NCBI GenBank assembly: GCA_002405405.1
Contig: DHLT01000288.1
Coordinates: forward strand, 1-10,242
Reading direction: 5' to 3'
DNA from: Ignavibacteria bacterium UBA4661
GTDB taxonomy: Bacteria > Bacteroidota > Ignavibacteria > Kapaibacteriales > UBA4661
DNA: 10,242 nt
The notes below the pieces were generated by a model that saw only the letters and a list, made by a program, of their open reading frames with translations, ran no database searches and had not been told where the DNA came from. The translations under genes and the position numbers were made by a program. Position 1 is the first letter of the stretch. Each line of letters starts with the position of its first letter. Shown here one piece after another: positions 1-7,962 of this stretch.

Positions 1-1286
1 AAATTGGCGATATCACTACGCATTGGTAATTGTGCAGAGTCTTTTTGATCGTGTGAATACCGCTGACCTGTTGTACCAATATCAAACAGATCTTCAAAGA
101 AAATCTGCGGTGGTCCATCAACGGCACAAATCATTGCATACGCAAGACCAAGACGTGGCTCACGCGGATCGATATTTGCCGCAAGCTCACTTCCGGCGCT
201 CCATCCGCCTGATTTATAGTCACCATTACCCTCTAAATGATTTGCTTGACCGGGACGAAAAGTATCATGATTATTGACAAAAGGTACGGTGCGTTGACGA
301 TTATTCTGCTGTGCACCGGGCAACGATGCCATATTGAAATTCCCTAAACCATAGACCATTCCACGCAAACCGCCACTGGCATCAAAACTGCGCAAGGAGA
401 AATCAAATGTTCCTGCTCGATTTTGAACATTCGTTGCATACGCATCTAACTCTGTTCTACTACCCACCCATTCACCAACAGCAAACATATCATTGCCGCC
501 TGATGCCCAGCCGGCATTGGTTTGTGTGTTGAAAAGTACGTCTTCTGCAACTTCAGCTTCAAAGTGTTTTACTGCATCAAAACGAAAACCGTCAATACCG
601 ACTTGCTTCTTCAGCCAAATCATCCAATTACGTGCTTCCGTACGCATATACCCTGCATACTGCGTTGGATTGAAAATCGCATTTGAGCTATTACCCCATG
701 CCCGTGAGTCATAACTAATGTCAGGTCCCCAATATGCTGCTGTGATATCATTTTCAGTATTACGCCATTGATTGGGATGAAAGTTTGGCCAATTCTTTGA
801 CCAGCGTCCACCACGCGACAAATAGTCCGTAGCACTCTGATCAGATGAAGGTGTACCATAGCTTGAGTAGCGGAAATTTTTCCATTGACCCGAACCATCC
901 CAATTCACAATCATAGCTTGCGGATCTTGCCCACCACCGCCATTATCGGAACCTGCACCATCGACATGATTCAAGACAATATCAGCGATCAAATCAATCC
1001 CATTAGCTTTGAGTACGGCAGACATGCGCAGCAATTCGTCTTTTGTTCCCATGCGTGTACGAACATTACCCTTTTGATATTTATCACCGAGATCATATTG
1101 GTCAAAGACCGAATACCCAACACCATTTGGTCCTGTTGCACTTTTAGGTATCGGTGGTACCCATACTGCATCGACACCAATTGCTTGCATACGTGGAGCA
1201 AGATCAGTCAGATAGTTTGCCCAGGCATTGAGGTAATTTGCATTCCAGTAATCCCACCAAAATCCTTGTAAAAGCATTTTATTACG
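1..1286 (-). other. GH13 alpha-amylase catalytic domain of the giant protein (C-terminal part cut by window)
   Basis: Begins near residue 2150 with MLLQGFWWDYW (from 2153), the usual opening of bacterial GH13 alpha-amylases. Conserved region I is DIVLNHVD (from residue 2251, about 960-983). Region II is GFRFDAVKH, with the nucleophile Asp at residue 2386 (576-578). Region III is VGEWVG, with the acid/base Glu at 2421 (471-473). Region IV is FVNNHD, with the transition-state Asp at 2490 (264-266). All three catalytic carboxylates are present, so the enzyme should be active on alpha-1,4-glucans (family knowledge). The sequence after region IV (IDPREPRLGLAYAMICAVDG) continues the barrel to the window edge. 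The layout resembles GH13 subfamily 5-type liquefying amylases; the subfamily is a guess. The domain's end and any C-terminal beta-sandwich are not visible. Confidence 0.93.
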
Positions 1287-4200
1287 TGGTGACACTGTAA
1301 ATGGTACTAATGGTAAAGAAACGACAGCATTTACTGTTTGCGTTGTTATGCCGACAGGATTGCTCGCAATTATAGTAATCGTAGCTACACCGGTAGCATT
1401 GCTTGCAGGAGTAATCGTGATCGTTTGGGAAGTTCCACTTCCTGATGCAACAATGCCGCTATTTGGAATCAGTCCGGTATTATTTGACTGCCCCACAACT
1501 GTCAGTGGTGCAAGTCCTGCATCTGCAATAGATATGGTAACCGTTGTCGAACCATTCCGAAAGAAGATACGATCCGCCAAGACTCCTGTCAAAGCAGGGG
1601 GTGTTGTAACAACAACAGTAATTGTTGTAGATGTTGTCAAATTCGTATTATCGGTCAGCGTGACCATAACACTAGCGGTACCTGTTTGATTAGCAGTGGG
1701 AGCAAAGGTCATTGTGCGCGATGCTCCGCTACCGCCCATTGTGATATTCGCATTCGGGAGGAGTGCTACATTACCCGAAGTGGCAGATACTTGCACACTT
1801 GCAGGGTCTTCATCAATAATCGTCAGTGTTACAGTTGTACTACCACTTCGCACACTGAATGTTTGCGTCGTCATACTTACTGTTGGACGACCTCCACCGA
1901 CGCCTGAAACGAAAACTTGTGCAGATGTGCTGCCACTGGAATGTGAAATAGAGCCACTGACGGAACCATTGACAATAGGAACAAATTTTACCCATAATGT
2001 TGTGGTTGCAAGAGCACCTGCCCCATCAATTGCCAGTGTGAGCGATTGCGCATAACTACCATTTTGTGACTGACTGATTTGAAATCCCGCTGGTGCAGTA
2101 ATAGTGAGAGCTTGTGGCAATCTGCTCGCTTGTATTGTGTACGATTGTGGCGTAGACTCATTACCAACTTCTGTTGTTGCAAATGGTGTGAGAGAAGCTA
2201 CAGTGGAAATAACCGAATTGATCTCAGCAGTTGTTAAAAAACCAAGTGAGGTAAGATTATCTGAGGTAATCTCTCCGCCACTGATCGACCCTGCACGATC
2301 GGTATAAGTTCCCGTTTGTGTTGCCGATTGTACCACGCGTAACGATGCAGAAGTTATGCTCGGTGTCAACCGAACTCGGGTCGATGTCAATGTACCCGCT
2401 TCAACACTCGTTTTCCAATACACATCGGTAGCAAGGTTGCGGACATCTGCCGAGGCAGAACCGCCTGTAGGTGCTTCTACTACTTCTGCCTGAATAACGG
2501 TATTCGCTGAGACAGTAGGATTCACGAATGTCAATGGGCGATGAGTATTCTGACCTACAAAAAACGAATATGTCCCGGTACCGGACAGTGCCGGCAATGT
2601 GCGGCGTAAAGGTCCGCGTACAAAACCCAGTATACGAGTAACTGCTCCCTCGCTCGTTGAAAGCATCGTCAATACATTGGTTGTTGATGTTTGTATTCTT
2701 CCATTTGCGAGGACGAGAGTTCCGCTCAGCGTAAGTGGTGTAGTAAGAGTGAGCGAATTACTCTCTTTATCAACGGTCAAAGTCGATAAACCTATGGTAC
2801 TTGCACCACCAATACTTTGGGCATTGCTTCCTGTTGCATGCAGTATTGCAGTATTTGGCGTAAATGTACCGCCATTCACGGTAAGATTACCGGTGAATTG
2901 AAGACGGTCATTTGTTAGTGCAAGAGATCCGGCACTCAATGTTAACGATGCAACTGTTACATCACGATCAATCGTACGTGTACCATTTTCAATTGTCAGA
3001 TCAGCAAGTTGTTTGCCGGGTGCAGTGATACTTCCAACCGTATTACCAACTACATTAATTGAGCGCGTATTTGTTGTCAATGTTCCAAGCAGGCTGAGCG
3101 ATTGTCCAACACGAAGATCACCACCGATATTCGACGATAAGGTTAATCCAGATGTAGGCGGTAATGTAAGTGAACCGCGTACAGTACGTGCAAAGGTAGA
3201 AGTACCCAATGATATTGACACATTTGGAGCAATTTCGACATGAAATGGTACACCTGCCCCACTTGCAACATTCGGATACCATTCTTCATTCGCAGTATAA
3301 GCAACAGCATACTCCAGTGTTGAATTGTCACCATAGATTGGTGCACGACCCGCAACAACATAACCACCTGTACCAATACGCAAACGACCATTGATGGTAG
3401 TTAGCGATGAACCAAAATCCAAACCACCAGATCCAAGATTGGCAACAACATTTGTACCCAACACCAGAGTACCTGTACCATTCACTTGCTTCATGCGCTG
3501 ACCGGATGTTCCCGAGAATGAAATGAATCCCGATCCTTCGATTCGACGTTCACCCCCATTCACCAAAATTCCACCGGTGTTGGTATTATGACTCCCCCAG
3601 ATATTCAACGTGTTGCCGCCAAGATCGATATTGCCTGATAATAGTTGCAAAACATCACCCACATTGGCTTGCACAGTAATAGTAGTTGCAAGAACCAGAT
3701 TACCTGCAGACTTATTAACAATCACATACGAGAATGTTGGCGATACTGTACCACCAAGAGTTTGTGTTGTCGTTCCTGTAAAAAAGACTGCGCGAGCATT
3801 TGATCCACTCGCCGTCAGCCCACCATGGAAAATCATATCACCACTGCCATACAAATCACTGTTCGTACCAGCACTTGAGAGTGTCAGCGAGCCGCGTGTA
3901 CCAATAGTCAGTGTGCCACGCACAGTCCGCGGTTGATTATTCGTCGCTCCCAGATTGAGCGAACTTGTCTGAATCCAAACATTGGCGGGTACACCTGCAC
4001 CCGAGCTTGCATTTACCGTCCATTCGGCACCTGCTCCATAGACCCCGCCAGTAGCATAGCGCAAGGTTGATCCCGCGCCATAGATTGGGGGATTCGTATC
4101 GACAGAACCACCACTAAGAATATGGAGATTCCCATTGATCGTTGTCATCGAAGATCCAAAATTTACCCCACGTGAAAGTGTTGCTGTTACGAACTCATCA

Positions 4201-7200
4201 ATCAGCAATGTACCCGTGCCACCAATCGTAGCAACTCCACTACCGGTAAATGCGAGCGTACCGGTACCGACAAGAGAACGAGCACCTGAAACAGTTACTG
4301 ATGCACCTGAAATCGTCAATGTATTTGCTCCAATAGACAATGTTCCATCAGCTAATGCTAATGAATTTACCGTCAGGTCGCCACCAAGTGTCATGGTTGC
4401 AGATGTTGTTACACTCAAGGCATTAACAATACCATTCTGCAATGCAGTTGGCAAGAGTGTATATGCGCCATGTGCTTGCAGAGTACCGGAAGACTCTACA
4501 TTAATACGACCATGCGCAGGAGTATTCACCGGAGCGGAAGTTAAACGCAAGATATTACTACCGACATTCAAGCGATTACTTACAGTAGCATTGGCAAAAG
4601 TCAGCACACCATTGACGGTGATATTACCGCCAAGTGCTATGTTTCCTGCAATATTGTGGGTAAGATTTGCTACAGCATCATTGACAAAAAGATTTGCCGG
4701 AACTGTTATCGCACCTGCGATAATCATCGTCGATGTACCGCTCGCAGTAATTCGTCCGTTTGTACCGGCATTGAGCGGTGCTTGCACCAGCGTAAGTGTT
4801 GCATTGCTCGCATCGAAACGGTTTGATACATTAGCATTGTTAAATGTCAATACCCCATTGATCGTCAAATTATCTGAAAGTGTAATCGTACCGTTAACAT
4901 TATGCACCAGATGGTGGACAGCATTATTCTGAAATATCGTCGTTGGCAAAGTCATTGCAGCATCAACGCGCACCGTTGAATTGTTGCCTGCAACAATGCG
5001 ATTTCCTATAGAGTTAACAGTGATTACCGAAGGTACAAGAAGTGTTTGTGTGCCAAGGTTGAATTGTCCTGATGCATTGAGCGTCAGTGTTTCGCGAATT
5101 GCAGTAGTAACATTTGTACCAAGTGTCAGTACACCACTATTGGCAACCGATAGAGAGCCTACGGAAAGCGTCTGCACTGAAGAGGCATTTAGCGTAACGG
5201 TATTGTTGGTACCAACATCAAGACTGCGCAGTTGCTGTGCAAGTACAACATTATTGATAGAGTGGGATTGATTGATAATTACAGCAACATTCGGTGTAGT
5301 TTGTCCCGGATACTCACTGCTGCTTGCGCCATTCGATGCTATCCAATTGCTTGCAGTATTCCAATCGCCATTGTTTGAACCTGCCCATGTATAGGTAAAA
5401 ATTGCATTCGATGCGCCCGTGAGCCATCGCGTAGTTGCCCCCACTCCTGCGTTACTTGACAGCGTGAGTGTGTTTGCGTTAGCATCAAGAGTTGAGGTGG
5501 CTTCTTCAGAAAATGTTGTTCCATCTGAAGAAGAATACATCTTAAGTGTCGGCTCGGATAAAGAGCCAATTTCATTATCGAAGTATGATAATGTTGCGGA
5601 ATATGTTCCACTATTCGTCGGTGTAACAGAAAATAGTCGTGCTAGACTGGAACTTGTCCCAACGCCTGATCGAGCAAAAGGATAACGACGAATAGTCAGA
5701 TTTCCCAAATTACCCGCAGAAGCAATAGTTAATCCAATCCCTCCGATATTACTTAACGTTGCTCCATTTGTATGGGAAATACTCCGCTCTACATACCCCA
5801 ATATGCTTGATGCCGTGATTCTATTTGTATTGGATTCACCGCTTATAATACCTGCATTACCGAGAGATAAAACATTTGCTCCAAGACTGAGTGGTGCATT
5901 CATAGTGAGTGTACCATTCACTGTTGTATTTGCTGTAAGAGTACGAGTTGTGTTGATCGTAAGATTGTTGAGTGTTCCACTCGTAAAAAGATTTGGATTG
6001 ATCTGCGTTGTACTTGCATCGACACCGGAATTTTGTTGAAATGATGAGCCAAGTACAATACTCCCGCTTTGAGCATTTATACGAGGTACTGCGTTGTCAT
6101 ACGCAACATTACCGTTGAGTGTGAGCGAATTACTCGAAGTATTAAGAGTGTTGTTTGAAAGTGTAAGTGTACCATCAACGGTCGTTGTGCCGACAAGCGT
6201 TTTAGTTGTTCCAGAGCCACCTATGGTAAGATGATTGTATGTCTGAGCAGGAATATTTTGCGTAGTACCGATAAAGGCAAGCGTGGAATTTGTATATGTA
6301 TGTGCAGCGCCTCCGACTGTGTATGTTCCGATAATACTGACTGTACTTGCAGGAAATACTTTCGCTTGATTGTTAAGCGTAAGATTATTGTACGTAGCAC
6401 TGAGGATATTTTGTCCACTTGTTGTCTGGGCATAGGTTACCGTACCACTGCTCACAGACAGTGTACCAGCTACTGAAATTGAGCCTTGCAATGTGAGCGT
6501 ATTTGTACCAATATCTAGTGTTCCTTGTGATACCGACAAACTATTCGAAACGTATATGTCATTAAGCAAGGGCAGTGTACCCGAAGACTTATTAATTGTC
6601 AAAAACGGGAATGTTTCTGCCCCCGATAGTGATTGAGAACTTGTTCCATTGAATACTATGGCACGATTTCTATCGGTGAATGTTCCACCACTGCGTATCC
6701 AATTGCCTCCGACATTCATATCACCACCACTACTATTCGATAGTGCGAGTGTGCCGGAGGACATGAGCACATTTCCCGAAATGCTCATGCTACTGGTAAT
6801 CGAGCCCATATCAATTGTACCACCGGTAACAATAAGATTGCCACCCACTGATGTTGATTTTGCGCCATTACCAAAATTGACCGTACCATTGGCAACCACC
6901 ATGTTGCCACTCACTGTCCAAGCACCTATATTGTTATCACGAAAGATGGAACGACCTGATGTATTCATCGTGAAATCCCATACGGAGATTGAGCCGAAAT
7001 TGGAAGCATCGGCTGTGCCGGTAAAGACATAGCTCTCGCGTGCAAAGGGCTTAATTGAAGATGCATCAGCAGTGCTATTGACGACATAGTATCGAGAGTA
7101 CCGTGCTGTTGTACCAATACTTCCACCGCCATTTATTGAGGGTATTTGACCATAAACAAATCCGCTTCCATTGGTAACATAACCAAACCATGCGAATGAT

Positions 7201-7733
7201 GTCGGGCGACCGCCAATTGCCGACCAAGGAATTGCTACCTCGCGGAGATTACTACCATTATCAGCATACGAACCAAAGCCTGATGTCTGCGAACTCCACC
7301 CATTAGAACCATTAGCAGTACGATATTCTCGATAACTATCTCTGATATACAAGACAAGGTCTGCACGAAATGGTAGTTCTGCGAAGTTGGTACCATCATA
7401 GGAATTACCGACATTTGTTCCATCACTGTTCGTTCCTCCATTGATCGGTGTTAAGACATGACGATCAAGATAGATAACAGCGGCTTCAGCACGATTTGCA
7501 TCAGTAATTGCTATATATAAATTGGTGTTGTCCCATGTCATGTACCAGACTTGCGAACCATTCGTTTGTTGGTTTTGCCCGTCGGTATGCGTACCATATT
7601 CATTCGTGCCAATAGTGCCATTGATTGTAGGTGTTGTGAACTGCGCACTAACAGTTACAGACATCCATATAAGACTCACAACTACAACCAATAACAAGCG
7701 TAGAACAAACGAGAACGACGACACTATGCCCAT
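1..7733 (-). CDS. Giant secreted multidomain protein with beta-repeat stalk and C-terminal GH13 alpha-amylase domain (partial, runs off left edge)
   Basis: At least 2,577 codons are open with no stop. The ATG at 7733-7731 starts a clear signal peptide (residues 1-30, hydrophobic LLLVVVVSLIW, cleavage after VSA). The frame is also open upstream to a stop at 7803-7805, with alternative GTG at 7742 and TTG at 7796, but the ATG best fits the signal peptide; GGTGAG lies 5 nt before it. Domain order: DOMON/CBM9-like domain (about 32-240); Thr/Ser/Asn/Gly-rich beta-strand repeats (about 240-1690); Bacteroidota-type beta region (about 1690-1948); two Ig-like domains (about 1949-2138); GH13 amylase (about 2150 to the edge). 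It probably hydrolyses alpha-1,4-glucans outside the cell or on its surface. Only one cysteine was seen, in the amylase part. A C-terminal type IX secretion domain would be expected but lies outside the window, so that is inference. A terminator separates it from nuoD upstream, so it probably has its own promoter. Confidence 0.93.
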   Translation of the reverse strand, partial: MGIVSSFSFVLRLLLVVVVSLIWMSVTVSAQFTTPTINGTIGTNEYGTHTDGQNQQTNGSQVWYMTWDNTNLYIAITDANRAEAAVIYLDRHVLTPINGGTNSDGTNVGNSYDGTNFAELPFRADLVLYIRDSYREYRTANGSNGWSSQTSGFGSYADNGSNLREVAIPWSAIGGRPTSFAWFGYVTNGSGFVYGQIPSINGGGSIGTTARYSRYYVVNSTADASSIKPFARESYVFTGTADASNFGSISVWDFTMNTSGRSIFRDNNIGAWTVSGNMVVANGTVNFGNGAKSTSVGGNLIVTGGTIDMGSITSSMSISGNVLMSSGTLALSNSSGGDMNVGGNWIRSGGTFTDRNRAIVFNGTSSQSLSGAETFPFLTINKSSGTLPLLNDIYVSNSLSVSQGTLDIGTNTLTLQGSISVAGTLSVSSGTVTYAQTTSGQNILSATYNNLTLNNQAKVFPASTVSIIGTYTVGGAAHTYTNSTLAFIGTTQNIPAQTYNHLTIGGSGTTKTLVGTTTVDGTLTLSNNTLNTSSNSLTLNGNVAYDNAVPRINAQSGSIVLGSSFQQNSGVDASTTQINPNLFTSGTLNNLTINTTRTLTANTTVNGTLTMNAPLSLGANVLSLGNAGIISGESNTNRITASSILGYVERSISHTNGATLSNIGGIGLTIASAGNLGNLTIRRYPFARSGVGTSSSLARLFSVTPTNSGTYSATLSYFDNEIGSLSEPTLKMYSSSDGTTFSEEATSTLDANANTLTLSSNAGVGATTRWLTGASNAIFTYTWAGSNNGDWNTASNWIASNGASSSEYPGQTTPNVAVIINQSHSINNVVLAQQLRSLDVGTNNTVTLNASSVQTLSVGSLSVANSGVLTLGTNVTTAIRETLTLNASGQFNLGTQTLLVPSVITVNSIGNRIVAGNNSTVRVDAAMTLPTTIFQNNAVHHLVHNVNGTITLSDNLTINGVLTFNNANVSNRFDASNATLTLVQAPLNAGTNGRITASGTSTMIIAGAITVPANLFVNDAVANLTHNIAGNIALGGNITVNGVLTFANATVSNRLNVGSNILRLTSAPVNTPAHGRINVESSGTLQAHGAYTLLPTALQNGIVNALSVTTSATMTLGGDLTVNSLALADGTLSIGANTLTISGASVTVSGARSLVGTGTLAFTGSGVATIGGTGTLLIDEFVTATLSRGVNFGSSMTTINGNLHILSGGSVDTNPPIYGAGSTLRYATGGVYGAGAEWTVNASSGAGVPANVWIQTSSLNLGATNNQPRTVRGTLTIGTRGSLTLSSAGTNSDLYGSGDMIFHGGLTASGSNARAVFFTGTTTQTLGGTVSPTFSYVIVNKSAGNLVLATTITVQANVGDVLQLLSGNIDLGGNTLNIWGSHNTNTGGILVNGGERRIEGSGFISFSGTSGQRMKQVNGTGTLVLGTNVVANLGSGGLDFGSSLTTINGRLRIGTGGYVVAGRAPIYGDNSTLEYAVAYTANEEWYPNVASGAGVPFHVEIAPNVSISLGTSTFARTVRGSLTLPPTSGLTLSSNIGGDLRVGQSLSLLGTLTTNTRSINVVGNTVGSITAPGKQLADLTIENGTRTIDRDVTVASLTLSAGSLALTNDRLQFTGNLTVNGGTFTPNTAILHATGSNAQSIGGASTIGLSTLTVDKESNSLTLTTPLTLSGTLVLANGRIQTSTTNVLTMLSTSEGAVTRILGFVRGPLRRTLPALSGTGTYSFFVGQNTHRPLTFVNPTVSANTVIQAEVVEAPTGGSASADVRNLATDVYWKTSVEAGTLTSTRVRLTPSITSASLRVVQSATQTGTYTDRAGSISGGEITSDNLTSLGFLTTAEINSVISTVASLTPFATTEVGNESTPQSYTIQASRLPQALTITAPAGFQISQSQNGSYAQSLTLAIDGAGALATTTLWVKFVPIVNGSVSGSISHSSGSTSAQVFVSGVGGGRPTVSMTTQTFSVRSGSTTVTLTIIDEDPASVQVSATSGNVALLPNANITMGGSGASRTMTFAPTANQTGTASVMVTLTDNTNLTTSTTITVVVTTPPALTGVLADRIFFRNGSTTVTISIADAGLAPLTVVGQSNNTGLIPNSGIVASGSGTSQTITITPASNATGVATITIIASNPVGITTQTVNAVVSLPLVPFTVSPRNKMLLQGFWWDYWNANYLNAWANYLTDLAPRMQAIGVDAVWVPPIPKSATGPNGVGYSVFDQYDLGDKYQKGNVRTRMGTKDELLRMSAVLKANGIDLIADIVLNHVDGAGSDNGGGGQDPQAMIVNWDGSGQWKNFRYSSYGTPSSDQSATDYLSRGGRWSKNWPNFHPNQWRNTENDITAAYWGPDISYDSRAWGNSSNAIFNPTQYAGYMRTEARNWMIWLKKQVGIDGFRFDAVKHFEAEVAEDVLFNTQTNAGWASGGNDMFAVGEWVGSRTELDAYATNVQNRAGTFDFSLRSFDASGGLRGMVYGLGNFNMASLPGAQQNNRQRTVPFVNNHDTFRPGQANHLEGNGDYKSGGWSAGSELAANIDPREPRLGLAYAMICAVDGPPQIFFEDLFDIGTTGQRYSHDQKDSAQLPMRSDIAN
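1315..1889 (-). other. Two tandem Ig-like domains before the amylase domain
   Basis: Residues about 1949-2044 and 2045-2138 align with each other. Each has an (R)xGSTTVT(L/I) strand, a (L)(L/I)PN(A/S) turn, a GGSGAS or SGSGTS turn followed by a T(M/I)T(F/I)xP strand, and a final ATITI or ASVMVTLT strand. This is the pattern of Ig-like 'PNANLVLGGSG...LTITP' repeats common in large secreted bacterial proteins. They probably act as rigid spacers or adhesive modules between stalk and enzyme. The second copy runs directly into the amylase with about 12 linker residues (SLPLVPFTVSPRN). Exact domain edges are estimates. Confidence 0.75.
1888..2676 (-). other. Bacteroidota-type beta-rich region between repeat stalk and Ig-like domains
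   Basis: Residues about 1690-1948. The first part holds GFVRGPLRRTLPALSGTGTY followed by SFFVGQNTHRPLTF (about 1703-1736), a motif that follows stretches of beta-strand repeats in many large Bacteroidota and Ignavibacteria surface proteins. The second part (about 1859-1948) reads TITAPAGFQIS, then a WVKFVP strand, then GSVSGSISHSSGSTSAQVFV, matching the pattern of Ig/BACON-like modules of the type 'AGFEIS...RFAP...YSGNITHTS...VSG'. The role is probably structural. I recognise the pattern but cannot assign a family accession without a profile search. Confidence 0.6.
3162..4160 (-). repeat. Duplicated ~86-residue module in the stalk, two copies 248 residues apart
   Basis: Copy 1 (residues 1192-1278, 3900-4160) and copy 2 (1440-1524, 3162-3416) share the same order of motifs: FGSS(M/L)TTING(N/R)L, then PIYG(A/D)(G/N)STL(R/E)YA, then EW, then (N)(A/V)ASGAGVP or SSGAGVP, then RTVRG(T/S)LTL-type strands. 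Between them (about 1279-1439) lies a stretch with AVFFTGTTTQTLGG and VNKSAGNLVL motifs, whose close relative sits earlier in the protein at about 357-385 (AIVFNGTSSQSLSG, INKSSGTLPL). The copies have diverged at protein and DNA level, so this is old duplication. It probably forms repeated turns of a beta-solenoid or chained beta-sandwiches. Confidence 0.75.
4209..4949 (-). repeat. Three tandem ~82-residue beta-strand repeats in the stalk
   Basis: Units start at residues 929 (LPTTIFQNNAV), 1011 (VPANLFVNDAV) and 1094 (LPTALQNGIV). Matching positions recur every 82-83 residues: HNVNGTITLSDNLTINGVLTF, HNIAGNIALGGNITVNGVLTF, and TTSATMTLGGDLTVNSLAL, the third being the most diverged. Units 1 and 2 also share (N/A)NA(N/T)VSNR right after the core. 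The pattern resembles the 'LGGNLTVNGTLTL' beta-strand repeats of secreted Bacteroidota proteins. The role is probably structural: a long stalk projecting the enzyme from the cell. The DNA copies are clearly diverged, so slippage errors in assembly are unlikely. Confidence 0.75.
4950..7010 (-). repeat. Irregular beta-strand repeat region, first part of the stalk
   Basis: Residues about 242-928 consist of short strands such as NGTLTM, DGTLTLSNN, SVSQGTLDIGTNTLTLQG and AGTLSVSSG, with almost no charged residues. Recognisable elements are GGNWIRSGGTFTDRNRAIVF (about 335-360), YNNLTL/YNHLTI strands (about 455 and 499), LTIRRYPFARSG (about 660), and a TYTWAGSNNGDWNTASNW motif (about 780-797) followed by YPGQTTPNVAVIIN. 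The last is the Bacteroidota element that usually opens a new run of repeats. The region probably folds as a beta-solenoid or repeated beta-sandwiches; no catalytic motif is visible. Confidence 0.7.
7011..7640 (-). other. N-terminal DOMON/CBM9-like domain of the giant protein
   Basis: Residues about 32-240, directly after the signal peptide. It opens with TPTINGTIGTNEYGTHTDGQ and continues with VWYMTWDNTNLYIAITDAN, then AVIYLD, LPFRADLVLYI, and LREVAIPWSAIGGRP. The succession 'INGxI...W..TWD.TNLYIAI...A.IYLD...L.ADY...E..IPWS.IG' is typical of DOMON-like/CBM9-like beta-sandwich domains at the N-terminus of large secreted Bacteroidota proteins. In related families such domains bind sugars or haem; here sugar binding next to an amylase is plausible but unproven. 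Confidence 0.65.
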
Positions 7734-7758
7734 ATATCTCACCCACGGTAAAAGATGA

Positions 7759-7777
7759 TTGAGTACTTTTTGAGTAC
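7759..7777. promoter_or_regulatory. 8-bp direct repeat TTGAGTAC x2, 11-bp period, upstream of the giant gene
   Basis: TTGAGTAC occurs at 7759-7766 and 7770-7777, separated by TTT, so the copies sit one helical turn apart. It ends 25 nt upstream of the ATG of the giant gene. On the minus strand this reads GTACTCAA twice. The inner part also forms a small inverted repeat (GTACT/AGTAC, 7763-7777). The spacing suits two regulator subunits on one DNA face, but it is a prediction from the repeat alone. Confidence 0.35.
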
Positions 7778-7941
7778 AGAAATATTGAAATTGCAAAAGC
7801 TCTTATTTCTCTTATTAAACATCAACATGACAAGCACTCATGCGACAAATTGCACGCACAGTGTAAACACAGCAATACAACAACACATTATAAAAAATCG
7901 TTCAGATATGAATTTGCAAGAAAAATGACAGAAAACCAATG

Positions 7942-7962
7942 TTTCTTCTTCAGAAGAAGAAA
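7942..7962. repeat. Perfect 10-bp inverted repeat with 1-base centre
   Basis: TTTCTTCTTC, a central A, then GAAGAAGAAA. It lies just downstream of the nuoD terminator on the minus strand and shares the A-run at 7960-7962 with it. As RNA it could form a second hairpin (shorter stem, larger loop), but no U-tract follows on the minus strand. It may be a backup terminator or RNA 3'-end structure; it is low-complexity, so chance is possible. Confidence 0.4.

Noticed and set aside
885..1271. Plus-strand open frame of 128 codons over the amylase domain
   Set aside because: The minus strand here encodes conserved GH13 regions (DIVLNH, MLLQGF), so the plus-strand frame is a shadow.
4135..4932. Long plus-strand open frame (265 codons) across the repeat region
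   Set aside because: It is antisense to the verified minus-strand frame. The repeat-rich, Thr/Gly/Asn-biased coding sequence leaves the opposite strand open by composition, and the translation shows no recognisable domain.
3162..4949. CRISPR array or DNA-level tandem repeat
   Set aside because: The repetition is at protein level with diverged DNA and periods of about 246 and 744 bases; there are no short identical repeats with regular spacers.
1..7733. Classical type V autotransporter
   Set aside because: The beta-strand repeats resemble autotransporter passengers, but the C-terminal side carries Ig-like and GH13 domains rather than a beta-barrel, and the domain style is that of Bacteroidota-type secreted proteins.
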